Below, piece after piece: positions 13,100 to 25,127 of a DNA stretch of 64,000 nt; position 1 is the first letter of the stretch, and each line of letters starts with the position of its first letter. Position numbers and translations under genes: made by a program. Source of the stretch: Ifrita kowaldi (lineage: Eukaryota; Chordata; Aves; Passeriformes; Cinclosomatidae); contig VZRS01001450.1 in NCBI GenBank assembly GCA_013398055.1, positions 554,734 to 618,733 on the forward strand, written 5' to 3'. Under the pieces are notes generated by a model, which worked only from the letters and a program-made list of their open reading frames with translations, did not search any database and was not told the DNA's origin.

Positions 13100-16000
13100 G
13101 AGGCTAAATTTGCCTATGGGCACTATCCAGATTTGTTCCCTGGTATACAGCAAATAATGGATTTTTCTTAAATGATAGAACTAGGTTCAGTATCAAAAGG
13201 TAAAAGAAAAATAGCCTGTAGATCAAACTTGTGTTAAGCATGAATATTAGCCTGAAATTTTAGATGTGAAAGCAAGGTATGAACATATGCCCTTTAGAAA
13301 TGTGTCCAGCAGTGCTGACATTAACTTAATGGCTTAGTTTGCTTTGAGGACTTCTTACATTTACCCGTAACATGCTAATGTCCTTTCCAGTCTGGGTTTT
13401 CCTTTTCCCTCAGTGACAATTTAAAAAATGACATCATATCTCCCATCCCAAGACAAACCAAAATACATAAACACCCAGTTTCTAGTGCACTGTAGCTGTA
13501 GCTGCCAACTTTTAGTTCAGTTGAGGTGTTGAATGGACAGAAAAAGAATTTTTTCCACCATGTTGTTGCAGAATGACAACTACTGCTGACATATCTAGTA
13601 AATCCAGTAGCCAAATGTCATGTTGAAGTGAAGAATTTCATATTTTTCATGCCTTAATTCTCAGTATTATCTTGAATTGATAGCAGCGTGGACACTTTTT
13701 AAGGTTCTGCTTTAAAACCATCTAAAATGATACCCTGAATAATTGAATCAAGACATGTATGTCATAAGAACACCCCTTCCCTATATTTTTAGTAACAGCT
13801 AAAGTAATGTTGTGCAGCTCAGGATGTGCTCTGGTCTTATCTGCTGGCTGGTGCTTCATTCCTATTGTCTTTGCCTAAACCCACTTCCCAATAACTACCT
13901 CCCATGTGTTACAGGCACAGATGAAGAATGTACAATCAGTATTTAATTCAGTCTTTAATTTGAAATTAAAATAGATTTCATGCTGTTCTGAGTATATTGG
14001 TTGGTACTAAATTCTGCAAATAATTTCTGTCTAAACACAGAAGTAAACAGAGTGTGACAGAGTTCTTAAAATCACAAACTGTCTGCTGTGAACTGAGGCT
14101 CTGTCCCCTCATGAAATAGACAGTATCTTCTGACAGCTGATTTCTTCTCAAAGATGAGCTTTAGCAGACTGTGGTGGGGGGAGAAGGGGGCAGTTAAAAT
14201 GACACCTTAGAAAAAAAGCAAAAAAGAAAAGGAAAGAGAAGAATCTTTCATGGAAGACCCTCTGAATTCTTTAAGACGTGTAACCATAATCATTCCAACA
14301 GGGACATTAAAAAACATCCATCATAAAATTTTTCACAAATGCTATATTTTTTTACAGGGTGAAGGTAATCAATGTGTTTCCTAGCATACTGTCCTCCCAG
14401 CTCCCATTGACCTCAGCCAAAAATGCAGGAAGAACTGATCTTTTAGCCCTTGACAGGTTTGCACAATACAGATCATCTAGACACTTCAATAGCTAAAAGC
14501 CATTTAGACTCCTTCAACCTTATGTGTTTCCTGATGAAGCATCCCTAAATCTGAGACTTCAGCAATGTGGAATTCTCAAATTTCAAATTTATGCACAAGG
14601 AAGCTCTCCACAACCGTGTCTTCAGCAGTCACCTGACAGTGATAGATATTGCTGGACAAACATTTGTAGTTGGGACAATGTTTTCAGGTGCAGAGGAGCA
14701 ACTTAAAGCGAGTGTAAAAAGCTATATACCATGTGCTCTATCCCCATCCAGCCTTCAGACCCAGAGAAGTGTCACACTAGGATTTCAGTCTGGAACATAA
14801 AACTTCAGCCTTTCAGGTCAATGTTTTAGATACCTGCTGTTTCTGACCTAGGTGAAGATATTGCATTAGAAACATGCTGAATATAAGGATATTTCAATTC
14901 CTTCCAATCCAGTCATTAGATGTCCAGAACAGTACTTGTAAAAACAGGTTTAACTTCAACTCAGAGGCATTTATTTTCCTGTAACTTCTACAGAACTCAG
15001 CATATTGAGTTGATACCACTTGCAGAGACAGTACAAAGCCTCCACCCTCTCGTTTCTACCATAAGGGACCACTGCCATAAAGGCCGAAACTTATGTGGAC
15101 TGAAACACAAAGGTGAAAAGGGGCATAATATCTCCTAGTGAAATGCATAGAGGGAAAATGCTAACAAATATAGATGCTACAGGTGGTAGTATAAAACAGG
15201 AATTAATGCAAACACTGTGACATTACAGCTGAACTAAAAAATACATATTGAAGTGACATCGAGTCACTCCCAACATTCACCTATTTCCCCTTCAGATTTA
15301 ATAAGAAGGAATTTCTAAAGAAAATAGATCCCACTAGGCCAGTTTCTTGAAACATGTGGATGCTATCTTAAGAATTCAGCTAAATGGGAAGTTTTGGTTA
15401 TTTGGTTATACTCCTTTTCTAATTTAGAACTCAGGCAAGCAGAAAATGATGCCCTGCAACTGATTCCTAGTTAAAGGAAATTAATAAAAATTCCCCAAAT
15501 CTTCATCCTTTTAGGGTGGCATGACCAATGCGCATCAAGCTATTTCAAGGTACACATCTTGCAGCACAAGCAGCACTTCTGAAAGAAAAAGCCTCTTAGT
15601 AAAGGCAGCTTCTAATCCTGAGGAGAGTTCCATAGGAGAACTGCTGAGTCAAAGCATGTTTGATTTGCTGGTTTTGCTAGCAGACAGACTTTCAGCACAA
15701 ATCCACTCTCTCTGAATTCTTGGCTACATATTACATTTATAGGTGCTAATAGATTTAGATAAAATTACGGATACTGATCTTTTTAAAGTAAAATGGTAAT
15801 AGTCACATTGGCTATAGAATTTTTCACAGCTGAATAGATTTATGCTGACTTAGATACGGCATCTAGAGATAGAACTATTATTCATCTATATCTGTAGTTA
15901 AAAAGGAGAAATGTCAGTCATATTTCAGGCTGAAAAAAATACCTTTTAATATAAAAAATCATCCCAACACACATTTTAAACAGATGTCCTTTATCCAAAT

Positions 16001-18141
16001 CTAAAAGATACCCATAGATTCATTGTTCTGACTGCAGTGCAGTTTCCAGATCAAGTCTTGTGATGTTATTTGAACTCGGATATGAGCTGCGTGCATATAT
16101 ATGAAATGGCACTACTGCTTAGACAGGCACATTTATCACAGAGAAAAGCACTTTAAGCCTCAAAAGGACTTAAAAGCTCCTGCTCTCTCCTGCCCTAACT
16201 TTCAGAAAGAAACAGATACCTGCACATAGCCTTGCCTGCTTTTCTGCAGCATTGGTAATTGCCAGTTTTCCTTAACTTTTCTCACAATCAGAAGCAAGCT
16301 GTAGTTTTGTAATTACTACCAAAATTGAAGCCAGGGCTGATCAAAATTAATTATGAGCTGTGAGATGGGAGTAATAAAAAAGAGGAGAAACAGCAGAGCA
16401 GCAACTGGGCTTATGACATTAAAAATACAAATAACAGGCAAATCTATGTCTCATCCTGACAAGTGAGACACTCAGCATATCTGTCATTCCTTTCATCATG
16501 CAGATGACTTCTCAGTAGCTCTCAACACATAACACTGCAACCCCTTCTTTCTACCAAATTTCTGTAAGAGCTGTCAACTGTTTGTAAAATTTTTAGATAA
16601 AAATGATTGAAAAATCATATTTCATCATGAATCTGTTTAAGAACTCCGTAACTTTTAAATATTTTCTTGCTTCATTTTACAGTAACTTTTTTCTTTTTAA
16701 TTAGTATGAAGCCTAGTTACTTTTTACCAGGAGACAAAGAGTGCCAAACATAACAGATCTAGGAGACTGGAAAACAAACAGGTGGGAAAATTAATAATAA
16801 GTACTCATATTTACACTTCCTATAAAAGAAGTCTTTGTGTTAGAGGAAGAGAGATAATACATGGCATGCCATCTGGTCTGCCTGGAGATGGGACAATGAA
16901 ATTTTCAGATCACAGCTGGTCCTAGACAAGACATTATCACCCAGTTAACCCAGTGCTAGAATAGAATCAGCCCATGGACAATGAAAAGCAGGGCAAAGCA
17001 AGAAAGTGCTTCATCTGGCAGGGCCAGGAAGCAGTGCTGTTGGCAGTCACATCTGCAGGTTCAGCTGGGAGATTGGTGTACCCCTTGAGTCCCTGTTTTT
17101 GTTAAACTTTCACAGCAGTATCTATGAATTAACACTTTCAGCTACCTCCTGTTATGCAGGAGATTCTGTCTCATGCTGTTGAACAGAGCAGTACTCACAA
17201 AAGTGTAACAGCAAGTACTCACATGATGTTTCCAGCTTGTACAACATGGGCAAAACATCCCTTTGGCATAACAACTCATAGGGAGCAAAGGTTGCTTCCT
17301 CTTGGAGTATCAAGCAGAGACTCCACTCGGATACATTCAATTGTCCAAAGATATTTACCCAATCTATAATAGTCATGCAAGCTTATTGAATCTCTCATAA
17401 ATGGAAGGAGTTGCTTATAAGAGCAATTTGGTGTGGAATCATACAGACAACTTGATGGAGAAAAGAAGGGACAGTCTGGAGTTGCCCCTTTCCCCTGGTG
17501 CTTACATGGGAAATGTTAGGCAACCCAAGATCCCATTTCATTGCAGCAGAGTCAAGCTAAGGTTTTCAGTTATTATTTTCAGAGTGACAAATTACCAATC
17601 TCAGCTTATACAGACCAAGAAAAACTCCAGGTGTTGAGAAGGAAAGTGCTCCATGGGTTCTGTGACACTTTCTACCACAATAATAAGTAGAAGAGTGTGA
17701 AAGAGAGAAAATTCTTTTTCTTGGATGGTTTAATGCTATGCAACCATTTCTGTTAAAAACAGGCATCACAGCATCACTACTCTTTAAGTGTGAAACATGT
17801 TTCTGACCTTGTTTGTCCTGAAAAAAGTACACTAGAGCATATAGTAAAATAAATCTTAAAAAAGCCAAATAAATATACTGAACAGATCACACAAACTCTG
17901 AACAAAATCCTCTTTCAAACACATTTGTCCTGTGGGAACTGCATGCAAGAGAGCATGTGGAGCACACATGACAAATGTTGTTCATATCACTCAGAGAACT
18001 GCTGGAAGGCTCTTGGATGTTAAAATAACTTGTGAAGGAAAAAAAAAATCACTGAGGGAAACTCTGGCTTTCCTTTTAGGTTAGCTTTACTTAAAAAAGC
18101 TTTGGATTGTCTGGATGCTGACTGACACGTGTGATTAAAAT
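13100..18141. other. No recognised gene; intronic DNA
   Basis: AT-rich unique-looking sequence with short chance ORFs. No CR1 tail, long microsatellite, or exon with a convincing splice pair was seen. Confidence 0.55.
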
Positions 18142-18167
18142 GATGTCTCCACTTTTATGGAGACATC
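18142..18167. repeat. Perfect 10-base inverted repeat (hairpin)
   Basis: GATGTCTCCA (18142-18151) and TGGAGACATC (18158-18167) pair perfectly across a 6-base loop. It lies about 510 bases downstream of the Rab3 exon donor in gene sense, so it would sit in the nascent intron RNA. Confidence 0.9.
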
Positions 18168-18670
18168 TGGACATTCACGTAACTCCAGGTAATACAAGTT
18201 CCAGCTGTTCTAGGTTCTGCTATTCTGATAAAGTTTGCTCATCTTAACACTTGATTCACAGAACTGACAGAACAATGTATATCCTGCTATGGTTAAAAGC
18301 AACATGATGAAAAATTAAATTCAAAGATGACCCTCAAACATGGTATCTCATTTTTTTCCATAAAGTATGGAAACACTTTCTGGTATCTTAGCAGTTAGTC
18401 TCCACATTAGCATGTTGCTGGATTTAGTAGTATCAATAAGGTACATGAACTGAAGTTACAGAAAACACAATGGTTGCAATTAATTATATGCAAAACATTT
18501 TAAAATATTCATTGGCTTTCCCAACTGAAAAAAAACCCACCATCATATATTTGGGTATAGGAATGCTTGAGCATTGTATTTGGAAATAAGTTTTCCAAAA
18601 CAATTGGCACTGTCACAGCAGATAAGTGATATCACACATATTCTCTGATATTTAATATGAATTCCAATTT

Positions 18671-18678
18671 TTACTTAC
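18671..18678 (-). other. RAB3C: 5' splice donor of the Rab3 exon
   Basis: On the minus strand the exon ends ...GATTG and is followed directly by GTAAGTAA, a near-ideal U1 match. It splits the Trp codon after its second base, as expected at this conserved Rab3 exon boundary. Confidence 0.92.
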
Positions 18679-18797
18679 CAATCCTGCACAGCATTGAAGG
18701 AGTCTTCATTTGTGATGTCATACATTAAAATGAAGCCCATTGCACCCCGGTAGTAAGCTGTGGTAATTGTTCTGTATCTCTCCTGGCCTGCTGTGTC
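18679..18797 (-). CDS. RAB3C: Rab3-family small GTPase, internal coding exon (probably RAB3C)
   Basis: This internal exon encodes 39 codons plus two bases. It starts at DTAGQERYRT, the G3/switch II motif whose Gln is the GTPase catalytic residue. It continues through TTAYYRGAMGF and ends MYDITNEDSFNAVQDW, with the Trp codon split by the 3' splice site. The sequence is diagnostic for Rab3, and the NxxSFNAVQDW ending fits RAB3A, B or C better than RAB3D. Rab3 proteins are about 220-residue, C-terminally prenylated GTPases on synaptic and secretory vesicles; they bind effectors such as RIM and rabphilin and regulate exocytosis. Both splice sites are canonical. The other coding exons (P-loop, NKCD motif, CAC/CXC tail) are not in the window. 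RAB3C is inferred from intron size (over 18 kb and over 45 kb); RAB3B is the main alternative. The reading frame is intact and looks functional. Family assignment is near certain, paralog assignment moderate. Confidence 0.93.
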
Positions 18798-18830
18798 CTG
18801 AAACAATAACAAAAAAAATTCTTACGTTGC
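18798..18830 (-). other. RAB3C: 3' splice acceptor and polypyrimidine tract of the Rab3 exon
   Basis: Read on the minus strand, a T-rich run (eight T in a row, then GTTATTGTTTCAG) comes immediately before GACACAGCAGG. The acceptor CAG occupies 18798-18800. It joins in frame to the Asp codon of DTAGQE. Confidence 0.92.
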
Positions 18831-19303
18831 AAATAAATTGAAAACTTTTTTTTTTTGCTTTTATAGAAACAAAATGCTGACAAGAGCTATTGTACAGCTC
18901 TGCAACCCTGAGAATAAGTAGAAAAAGGAGAACTCTGCATTGGATAACGATAGGAGGGACATATCAATTCTGTCATGAGGGGAGAGTGGAGAGGAGCAGA
19001 AAGGCATGGCCCCCTGTCAGTCCATATATCCTGAGTCATTAGGGATTTATTTTATTCAGCCTGAGAGTTGGGTGAGAACCTTCTCTTTTGCTCCTGCCTT
19101 GTGCCTTCCCAGTGTGACAGAGGTAAAATCTGGATAAAATGCTGGAACAAAATAGCATCCTTAGGACCTTCATTATGAGAACAGGATGGTTCCTGGAGCC
19201 AGGAAACATCTTGACCAAAAAGGCAACGTCTAATTGCTCTGTTCTTGTGATTTTAAGCCACTTGTACTCCTGTCAATGAGCACCGTTAGAGCTTTCTGCT
19301 GAC

Positions 19304-19415
19304 AAAAAAAAAAGAAAAAAAAAAAAAAAAAAAAAAAAAAAAGAAAACAGAAAAGACTGTATGGCAGTGTTCTTAAATGAGGATCATATCCAGCAAAAAA
19401 AAAAATAAAAAAAAA
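19304..19415. repeat. A-rich low-complexity tracts
   Basis: A long near-pure A run (about 19304-19348, broken by single G) and a second A-rich run at 19395-19415. No retrocopy body was recognised upstream, so I call them simple low complexity. Confidence 0.9.
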
Positions 19416-19599
19416 TTGCCTTTAGTCCCTTACCTCAAACCAGTTTTCTCCCTCATCTTAACCAACTGCCTTTAAAGTACAAAATGTAGAAATGTAAGTC
19501 TTATCTCCACTCCCTGCTTTGCTTATTTCCTTTTAAAACTTTTCAGGGTAGGGACTATGTGTTAATACATTTATATGTGATGTCTAGCATAGTTTTTAG

Positions 19600-19962
19600 T
19601 CTAGAGAAAAGACTGGGAGTGTATCTCCTCAATACATATAAATATTTCAAGGGCACGTGCCAAGAGTATGATGCCAGACTCTCTTCAGTGGTGCCCAGTG
19701 AACAGGACAAGGAACAATGGCCGTAAACTAAAACTGAAAAAGTTTCACCTTCACATGAGGAAGAACTTCTTTACGTTGAGGGGGCACAGCACTGGAGCAG
19801 GCTGTCCAGGGAGGTTGTGGAGTCTCCCTCTCTTGAGACACTTAACATCCACCTGGATGTACTCCTGTATCACCCACTCTGGGTGACCCTGCCTTGGCAG
19901 GGGTTTGGACTGGATGATCTCCAGAGACCCCTTCCAAGCCTAACTATTCTCTGATTCTGCAA
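19600..19962 (+). mobile_element. CR1 LINE 3' fragment
   Basis: Contains the characteristic CR1 3' sequence: CAGTGGTGCCCAGTG, AGGAAGAACTTCTTTACGTT, CAGGGAGGTTGTGGAGTCTC and TTTGGACTGGATGATCTCC. It ends in a decayed tail, CTATTCTCTGATTCTGC. Plus orientation, antisense to the Rab3 exon. Strongly 5' truncated and non-coding. Confidence 0.93.
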
Positions 19963-20845
19963 CACAATCACCTATGCCTGCACAAAATTTGAGACACAGC
20001 AGCAATAACTGAAATACAGGAAATGCATAACTATTTCATGTTCCAACATAGCTATTTAATATTTTTAAGACATTAATATTGATTGCTTTAGATGAGACAT
20101 ATGTCAGTGCAATCCTGTAACTAACAGATTATCTGTGCATATTTAATTTCAACAAATTTTTACAGTTAATATAATTATTTCCATTTTTTTAAATAGCTAG
20201 GAAATAGATTACTTTACTGAACAGGTAAATCTATTTAATTTACCTTCCTACAGAGAAAGAAGAATAACCAGTAACAAACATATTTGGTATGTTTTCTGAA
20301 ATAGTTTCTAGGCTAGAAGTACTCCCTTGTGAACAAAAGAAAAATAGATTAAGTAGGCCTCCATTTTTGCATATACATCACTCATTTCATAAACTAATAA
20401 AATAAGAAAAGGAGATTCTACATGCAACAGAAAACACTTTAAGCGTAAAAATAATATCCAAGGGCATTACCGAAACTAAACAACATAAGGTAAAAGATAG
20501 GATTCCTGCTCATTCTGGATTACAGCAGCTGCTGCTTTGATGGAGTTTCAGTGATTCAAGATGGAAAGCTAAAGCAGTAGTTAGATTTTAGCAGATCTCA
20601 CAGGAAGTTAGGTTATGTCTTTGTGGAAAAGGCCAGACAGACGTAAACTTTTTCTGCTTATGCTCTGAACCAGCTGAGGCTCTACCAGCTGTTGTCAGGA
20701 GCTTGGATAGTTGCTCGCAGATTTTCTGGGGTTCCTGAATATTAAGGTATTAAGATGTGCCCTAAGCCTGTGCATATTTCATTTATGAAAAAAGCTTTAC
20801 TTCCACTTTTTTTGTTTGTTGGTTTGGTTTTTGGGCCGGGGGGGG

Positions 20846-20846
20846 N
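20846..20846. other. Single ambiguous base (N) in a G homopolymer
   Basis: One N follows a run of at least eight G between T-rich low-complexity blocks. This is probably an unresolved homopolymer join rather than a real variant. Confidence 0.95.
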
Positions 20847-22577
20847 GCTGTTGTTTTTAATTTTTTGTTTGTTTTTAATTTTTTGTTGCTGGCTCCATTT
20901 ATTTGATTTGTTATTAGACAAAACATCTGGGAGGGACAGAAGCAAAATATGGCCTACAGCAAGCATTCAGTCTTTCTCTACAGAAGAGAGATGATTTTCA
21001 AACAAATTTCATCAGTGTCTATCTGCTTGTTTTTTAGTTAGAGACATGTTTGATTAGTATGTAGGATAGTATGACAAGCAGGAGGCCACTGCTACTGAAG
21101 ACAATCTTATTTTGCTCTGGGTGGTTTCCACTGAAGCCTGCCCGCAGGTAAGAGTGAACAGCCCTAGCAATAAAGCCATTAGTCAGTGATGCTTTCTATC
21201 CAAGACACCAACTCTTTTCTGTGTAGTGTAAAGCTAGGAAAGGTGGGCATAGGAACTCTTGATTATAAAAATAAATAATGAAAATAAAAAAATGAGTTTA
21301 AAGGACAACAAATCAAGATGAAAGTTCTTAAATGATTTTACACAAAGGGGCAGGAAGCTGCAGATAAAGATCCAAACACTGGCTGACTTTGGGATAGAAG
21401 AGGCTTGTCTGGACGCAAGCATTTGATTTGTGTCAGTCTGGGAAGAAACCAGGTATTTGGGGTTGTTCTCAAATTCTAATTCACAATTCTAAATTCATAT
21501 CTAATGCTATGTTAATAGGATGATAAAAAAAGAAGAATTTCTAAAGTGATATTTCAGTATATATGACATAGATGGATGACCTTTAATAAAGTGGAGTATA
21601 TTAGTTCCAAATACAGATAATCACATTCCTGTTAGTATTATTTTATATTCACTTTCCATGAGGAAGCAATTAAAATTTTAATAGTTCTAATGCAAACTTT
21701 ATGTAGTAAAGTGTTTATTATCATGTAAGGAATGGACACAAAGACAAGTAACTAATGTGTTACTTATATATAACACCAATACGTTACTCAGCTTCTGTGT
21801 TTCACACATCCATAAGCATGTTCTTTGTATTCAGACAAGAATATATTCGTAAGTGCCCTAAGGATAGCTCCTTTCATAGGACCATTAAGGAATTTAAATA
21901 CCATTTGACACGAGAGTTAGCACACTACAAAACTCACAAACTTTAATATTAAATATTATATTTTATTACAATTATTTCATTTATTTGAAACAGATAATAC
22001 AACTATGTACATGGTCTTTTTGTTTATTAACTTTTATTCTTATGGAAGAACTAAGCAGAAAACTGATCTCTATATTTTATCATATTTATAGTTGTAAATC
22101 ACTATGATTGTATCCTCAAGTACTGTTACATACTTGTACTTGAAGAAAACCTTTTCCAGTTCAGGTAGGGCTACTGTCTGCTGCGATGTTATCTTAGTCT
22201 ATATTGCAAGACTACAGAATTAATCTGATGACCGTGTTCTGAGATTTTAATTCTGAAGTATAACATCTGTATTTGCACTGACTGATGTTTATTTATAAGC
22301 AAACTAAATAAAATAAGCCCAAGGAAGAATAAAATTTGGCCTGTTATTGACTGGCATTTTAAGCAAGGCAGTTCATTTTTATCTTTGATGGGCAGGAAAA
22401 AAGACACCTAGATCATGTTGGGGACTTCATTCATGTAGTAAATGTCTGGTAAGAACAGATGATTTTTAAACAAGCAGAATGAAAATGCAGAAGGGAATGA
22501 ATGAGGGTGAGAGAATGCTTTTTGAAAACTACCACACAGTGAAGACAAAAAGAGGTATTTTACAAATCTTAGACAAA

Positions 22578-22613
22578 ACACACACACACACACACCCCCC
22601 CCAAAAAAAAAAA
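22578..22613. repeat. (CA)n / C-run / A-run compound simple repeat
   Basis: About eight CA units pass into a run of C and then a run of A. Confidence 0.95.
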
Positions 22614-24514
22614 TCTCAGCAGCTGCAAGGAATATTTTCAAATATTACATTCACTTTCATAAATTCAGTTTTTAATACAGCTACACTATTCCATTAGCTT
22701 CTGGTTAGCTGATCCTATCTTTGTGAATCTTTTTTAGCAGGCATCAGATTTTAATTATTAAATCACATTATTATAAGGTTTAGTGGTCACAGTACTAAAG
22801 AAATTGTCCATTTTCTGAGCATTGCATACAGCACACTGGCTAATAGCCCGCCCTCCTGAGTATTTGGAAGACTCTGATACTTGCACAGATTTCCTTTCTG
22901 TGTTTTGATGCCTCTAGTATGCTTTGTTGGCCTTCTTTTCTTAGCTGATTTTTTTTCATGTAAAATAGAAATTAGTCATCTGCAAACATTTTCATGCTCC
23001 AGATCCTGATATGTATGATTTAACACTAGAAAAATTCATTGCTTTTTGTGATCAATTCAATAGCTAAAAGGACCAGTAAAGTTTTTCCATCAGTAAAGAT
23101 CTTGAATAGGGCACATACATCTGTAGACAGTGAAAGAAGAATGGAAGAGATATAGATTGAATGCAAAATATCTGCTTCTGCCTCTTGATGAAGATAGCAA
23201 TCTGGTATGCTTCTGGCCAACTCTCCTCTATCAGATATGTATGAAATGGTAGGGAGACAAGTAATTCTAGATTACCTCGTCTCTTCATTTGAGTTAAATT
23301 TATAACTGTGAAATTTGACATACAATAAAACAATAAAGCAAGGACATGTTAGTTGTTTTTACAGTGACTACAGGAGTCAGTGTTTTTCCTACGTTCCTCC
23401 CTTAAATAATGTTGCGGAAAATTTCCTTCAGATTCTCATTGTTACTGTGGAACTCCTGTATCATTGGAGGCTTTAGTGTATGGGGAATGCACCAGCTGCT
23501 GACAACAATGTTCCCAGAGGAATGGAGAGATATCATGTAATAGCTGTTTGTGAAAGTAGAAACACTTAAGGATAGGAAGCTAGCTGACTCAAGAGGAATT
23601 GTGTTTCACATGGAGTTAAGAATTTAGGGGGTGGAAAGTCTCAATATACAAACCAAGGTTCTGATAGTAATCCTGGAGATACTATTTAGTATCTTACTCA
23701 CAAAGTACAATTATCTAACTCAACTCCTACTGTCAAGTTCTACTAAGATGGACTTCATCAAGAATGTGTCATACCAGCTTAGACTACACCAGTGTTTTTG
23801 CAATGGGTGAAACCAGGCACTTGAATCCATTTGCTGTGTGCCCTCCCTCTCACCCTCGCCTAGCACTGCACCACTGACAGGAACAATACCTTATGCAAAT
23901 AACTTGCAAGTGGAGTTGCTCATTATTAACACAGACAGTTCTGAAGGTGAAAACAAACAGCATTTGGCAGCAAGAACTTTTAATGAGCCTGTCATGAGAG
24001 AGTTCAGCCTACAAAACACAAATTTATTTTTTAGCATGCTTGAGTGACTCCGTGTCTCTGCATTTCTGTTCTGTATGCCAAACATCTTTTTTAGTTCCAC
24101 TTCCTCACTATAGGTTTTACTCATATCACAATACATCTTGTGCTATGTTCCATAAACCTGGCAAGAGTACAGGAGGATTTCTTGGATGGTGTTTATACCT
24201 CTGCTTCACATCCACAACATTTGAAGGCAAGGCAAACAGAAAGATAAAATTAGAAATGTGAGTTAGGTGAATCCTCACTTTGCAGGCCAAATTTTTCTGT
24301 TAAGGTAAACAAAACTGGCACAGCAATCAAGAACCGCAGCTCCTTAATGAGTTTAATTTTTCTTTCCTGCTGTTGCTACCCAGAGGTTATTTATACATTC
24401 AATCAAAGAGACTCTGTATTACTCTTTTTTTTCTGATCTCTCCTCAGGTATCTCTGGGGTCTCAGGAAAAAAAGGATAAAAACAAAAGTATGACAAACCA
24501 TAACCTCCCCGAAC

Positions 24515-24556
24515 CAGCCAACCAACCAACCAACCACCCAACCAACCAACCACCAC
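24515..24556. repeat. (CCAA)n simple repeat
   Basis: About nine CCAA units with one interruption, inside a wider C/A-rich stretch (24475-24620). The stretch gives Pro/Thr/Asn-rich and Trp/Gly-rich pseudo-ORFs. Confidence 0.93.
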
Positions 24557-25087
24557 AAAAAACCACCCCAAAACCCAAGCATTCACCCCCCTCAGAACTA
24601 ACAAAAAAACCCCCAAGAAAACTCAAGAGAGTCATTCAAGTAGGGGCAAGGGACGACCTCTGCAAAAGTTCTCCTGAGATGAGGAGTAAACCTACCTGAA
24701 GCCTGCTGCTAACCACTCAGGAAGAGCAGCTGTGGGTTTATATCAGAAGCAACTGGGCAGGGCACAGAGAAAGAGGACAGGGAGAAAAGCTGCCGGAGCA
24801 GGAGGAGCTGTTTATCCCAGGAGCACTGTTTCTCAACAAACAGCACTTTCAACAGAAAGTGTTATGCACATAGAAACATAGACAGATGAGTACTTAAAAC
24901 AAGGAGAGGAAAACTCAGTTCAAAACACTTTTTTTAGCTAATGTATGCACAAAAGATGTAACACAGAGTATTACCAATTTGCAATTGCTTATGTACCTAT
25001 TTCCTCCCAGCAGCTCTTTCCAAATTTCTCATGGCTTTGGTTTCCCTGGAAGTCTGTCTTTTATTCTTTTATATTCACATGTGTAGA

Positions 25088-25127
25088 TGTATATATATAC
25101 ATATACATACATATACATACATATGTA
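25088..25127. repeat. (TA)/(ACATAT)n simple repeat
   Basis: A short TA run followed by alternating ACATAT/ACATAC units. Confidence 0.93.

Larger units (their letters stand above)
1..18678 (-). other. RAB3C: Intron downstream of the Rab3 exon (partial)
   Basis: Inferred intron lying 3' of the recognised exon in gene sense and running off the left edge. The next Rab3 exon, which would carry the GNKCD nucleotide-binding motif, was not seen. The DNA is AT-rich, and its ORFs are short and look like chance. Items inside that are listed separately: a tandem duplication at 6.3 kb, a possible small exon at 9.9-10.0 kb, a CR1 copy at 11.1 kb, a (TG)n tract at 12.76 kb, a CpG-rich patch at 12.85 kb and a perfect 10-base hairpin at 18.14 kb. 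Confidence 0.75.

Noticed and set aside
19304..19415. A-rich runs considered as the tail of a processed retrocopy
   Set aside because: No coding or UTR sequence of a recognisable gene precedes them on either strand.
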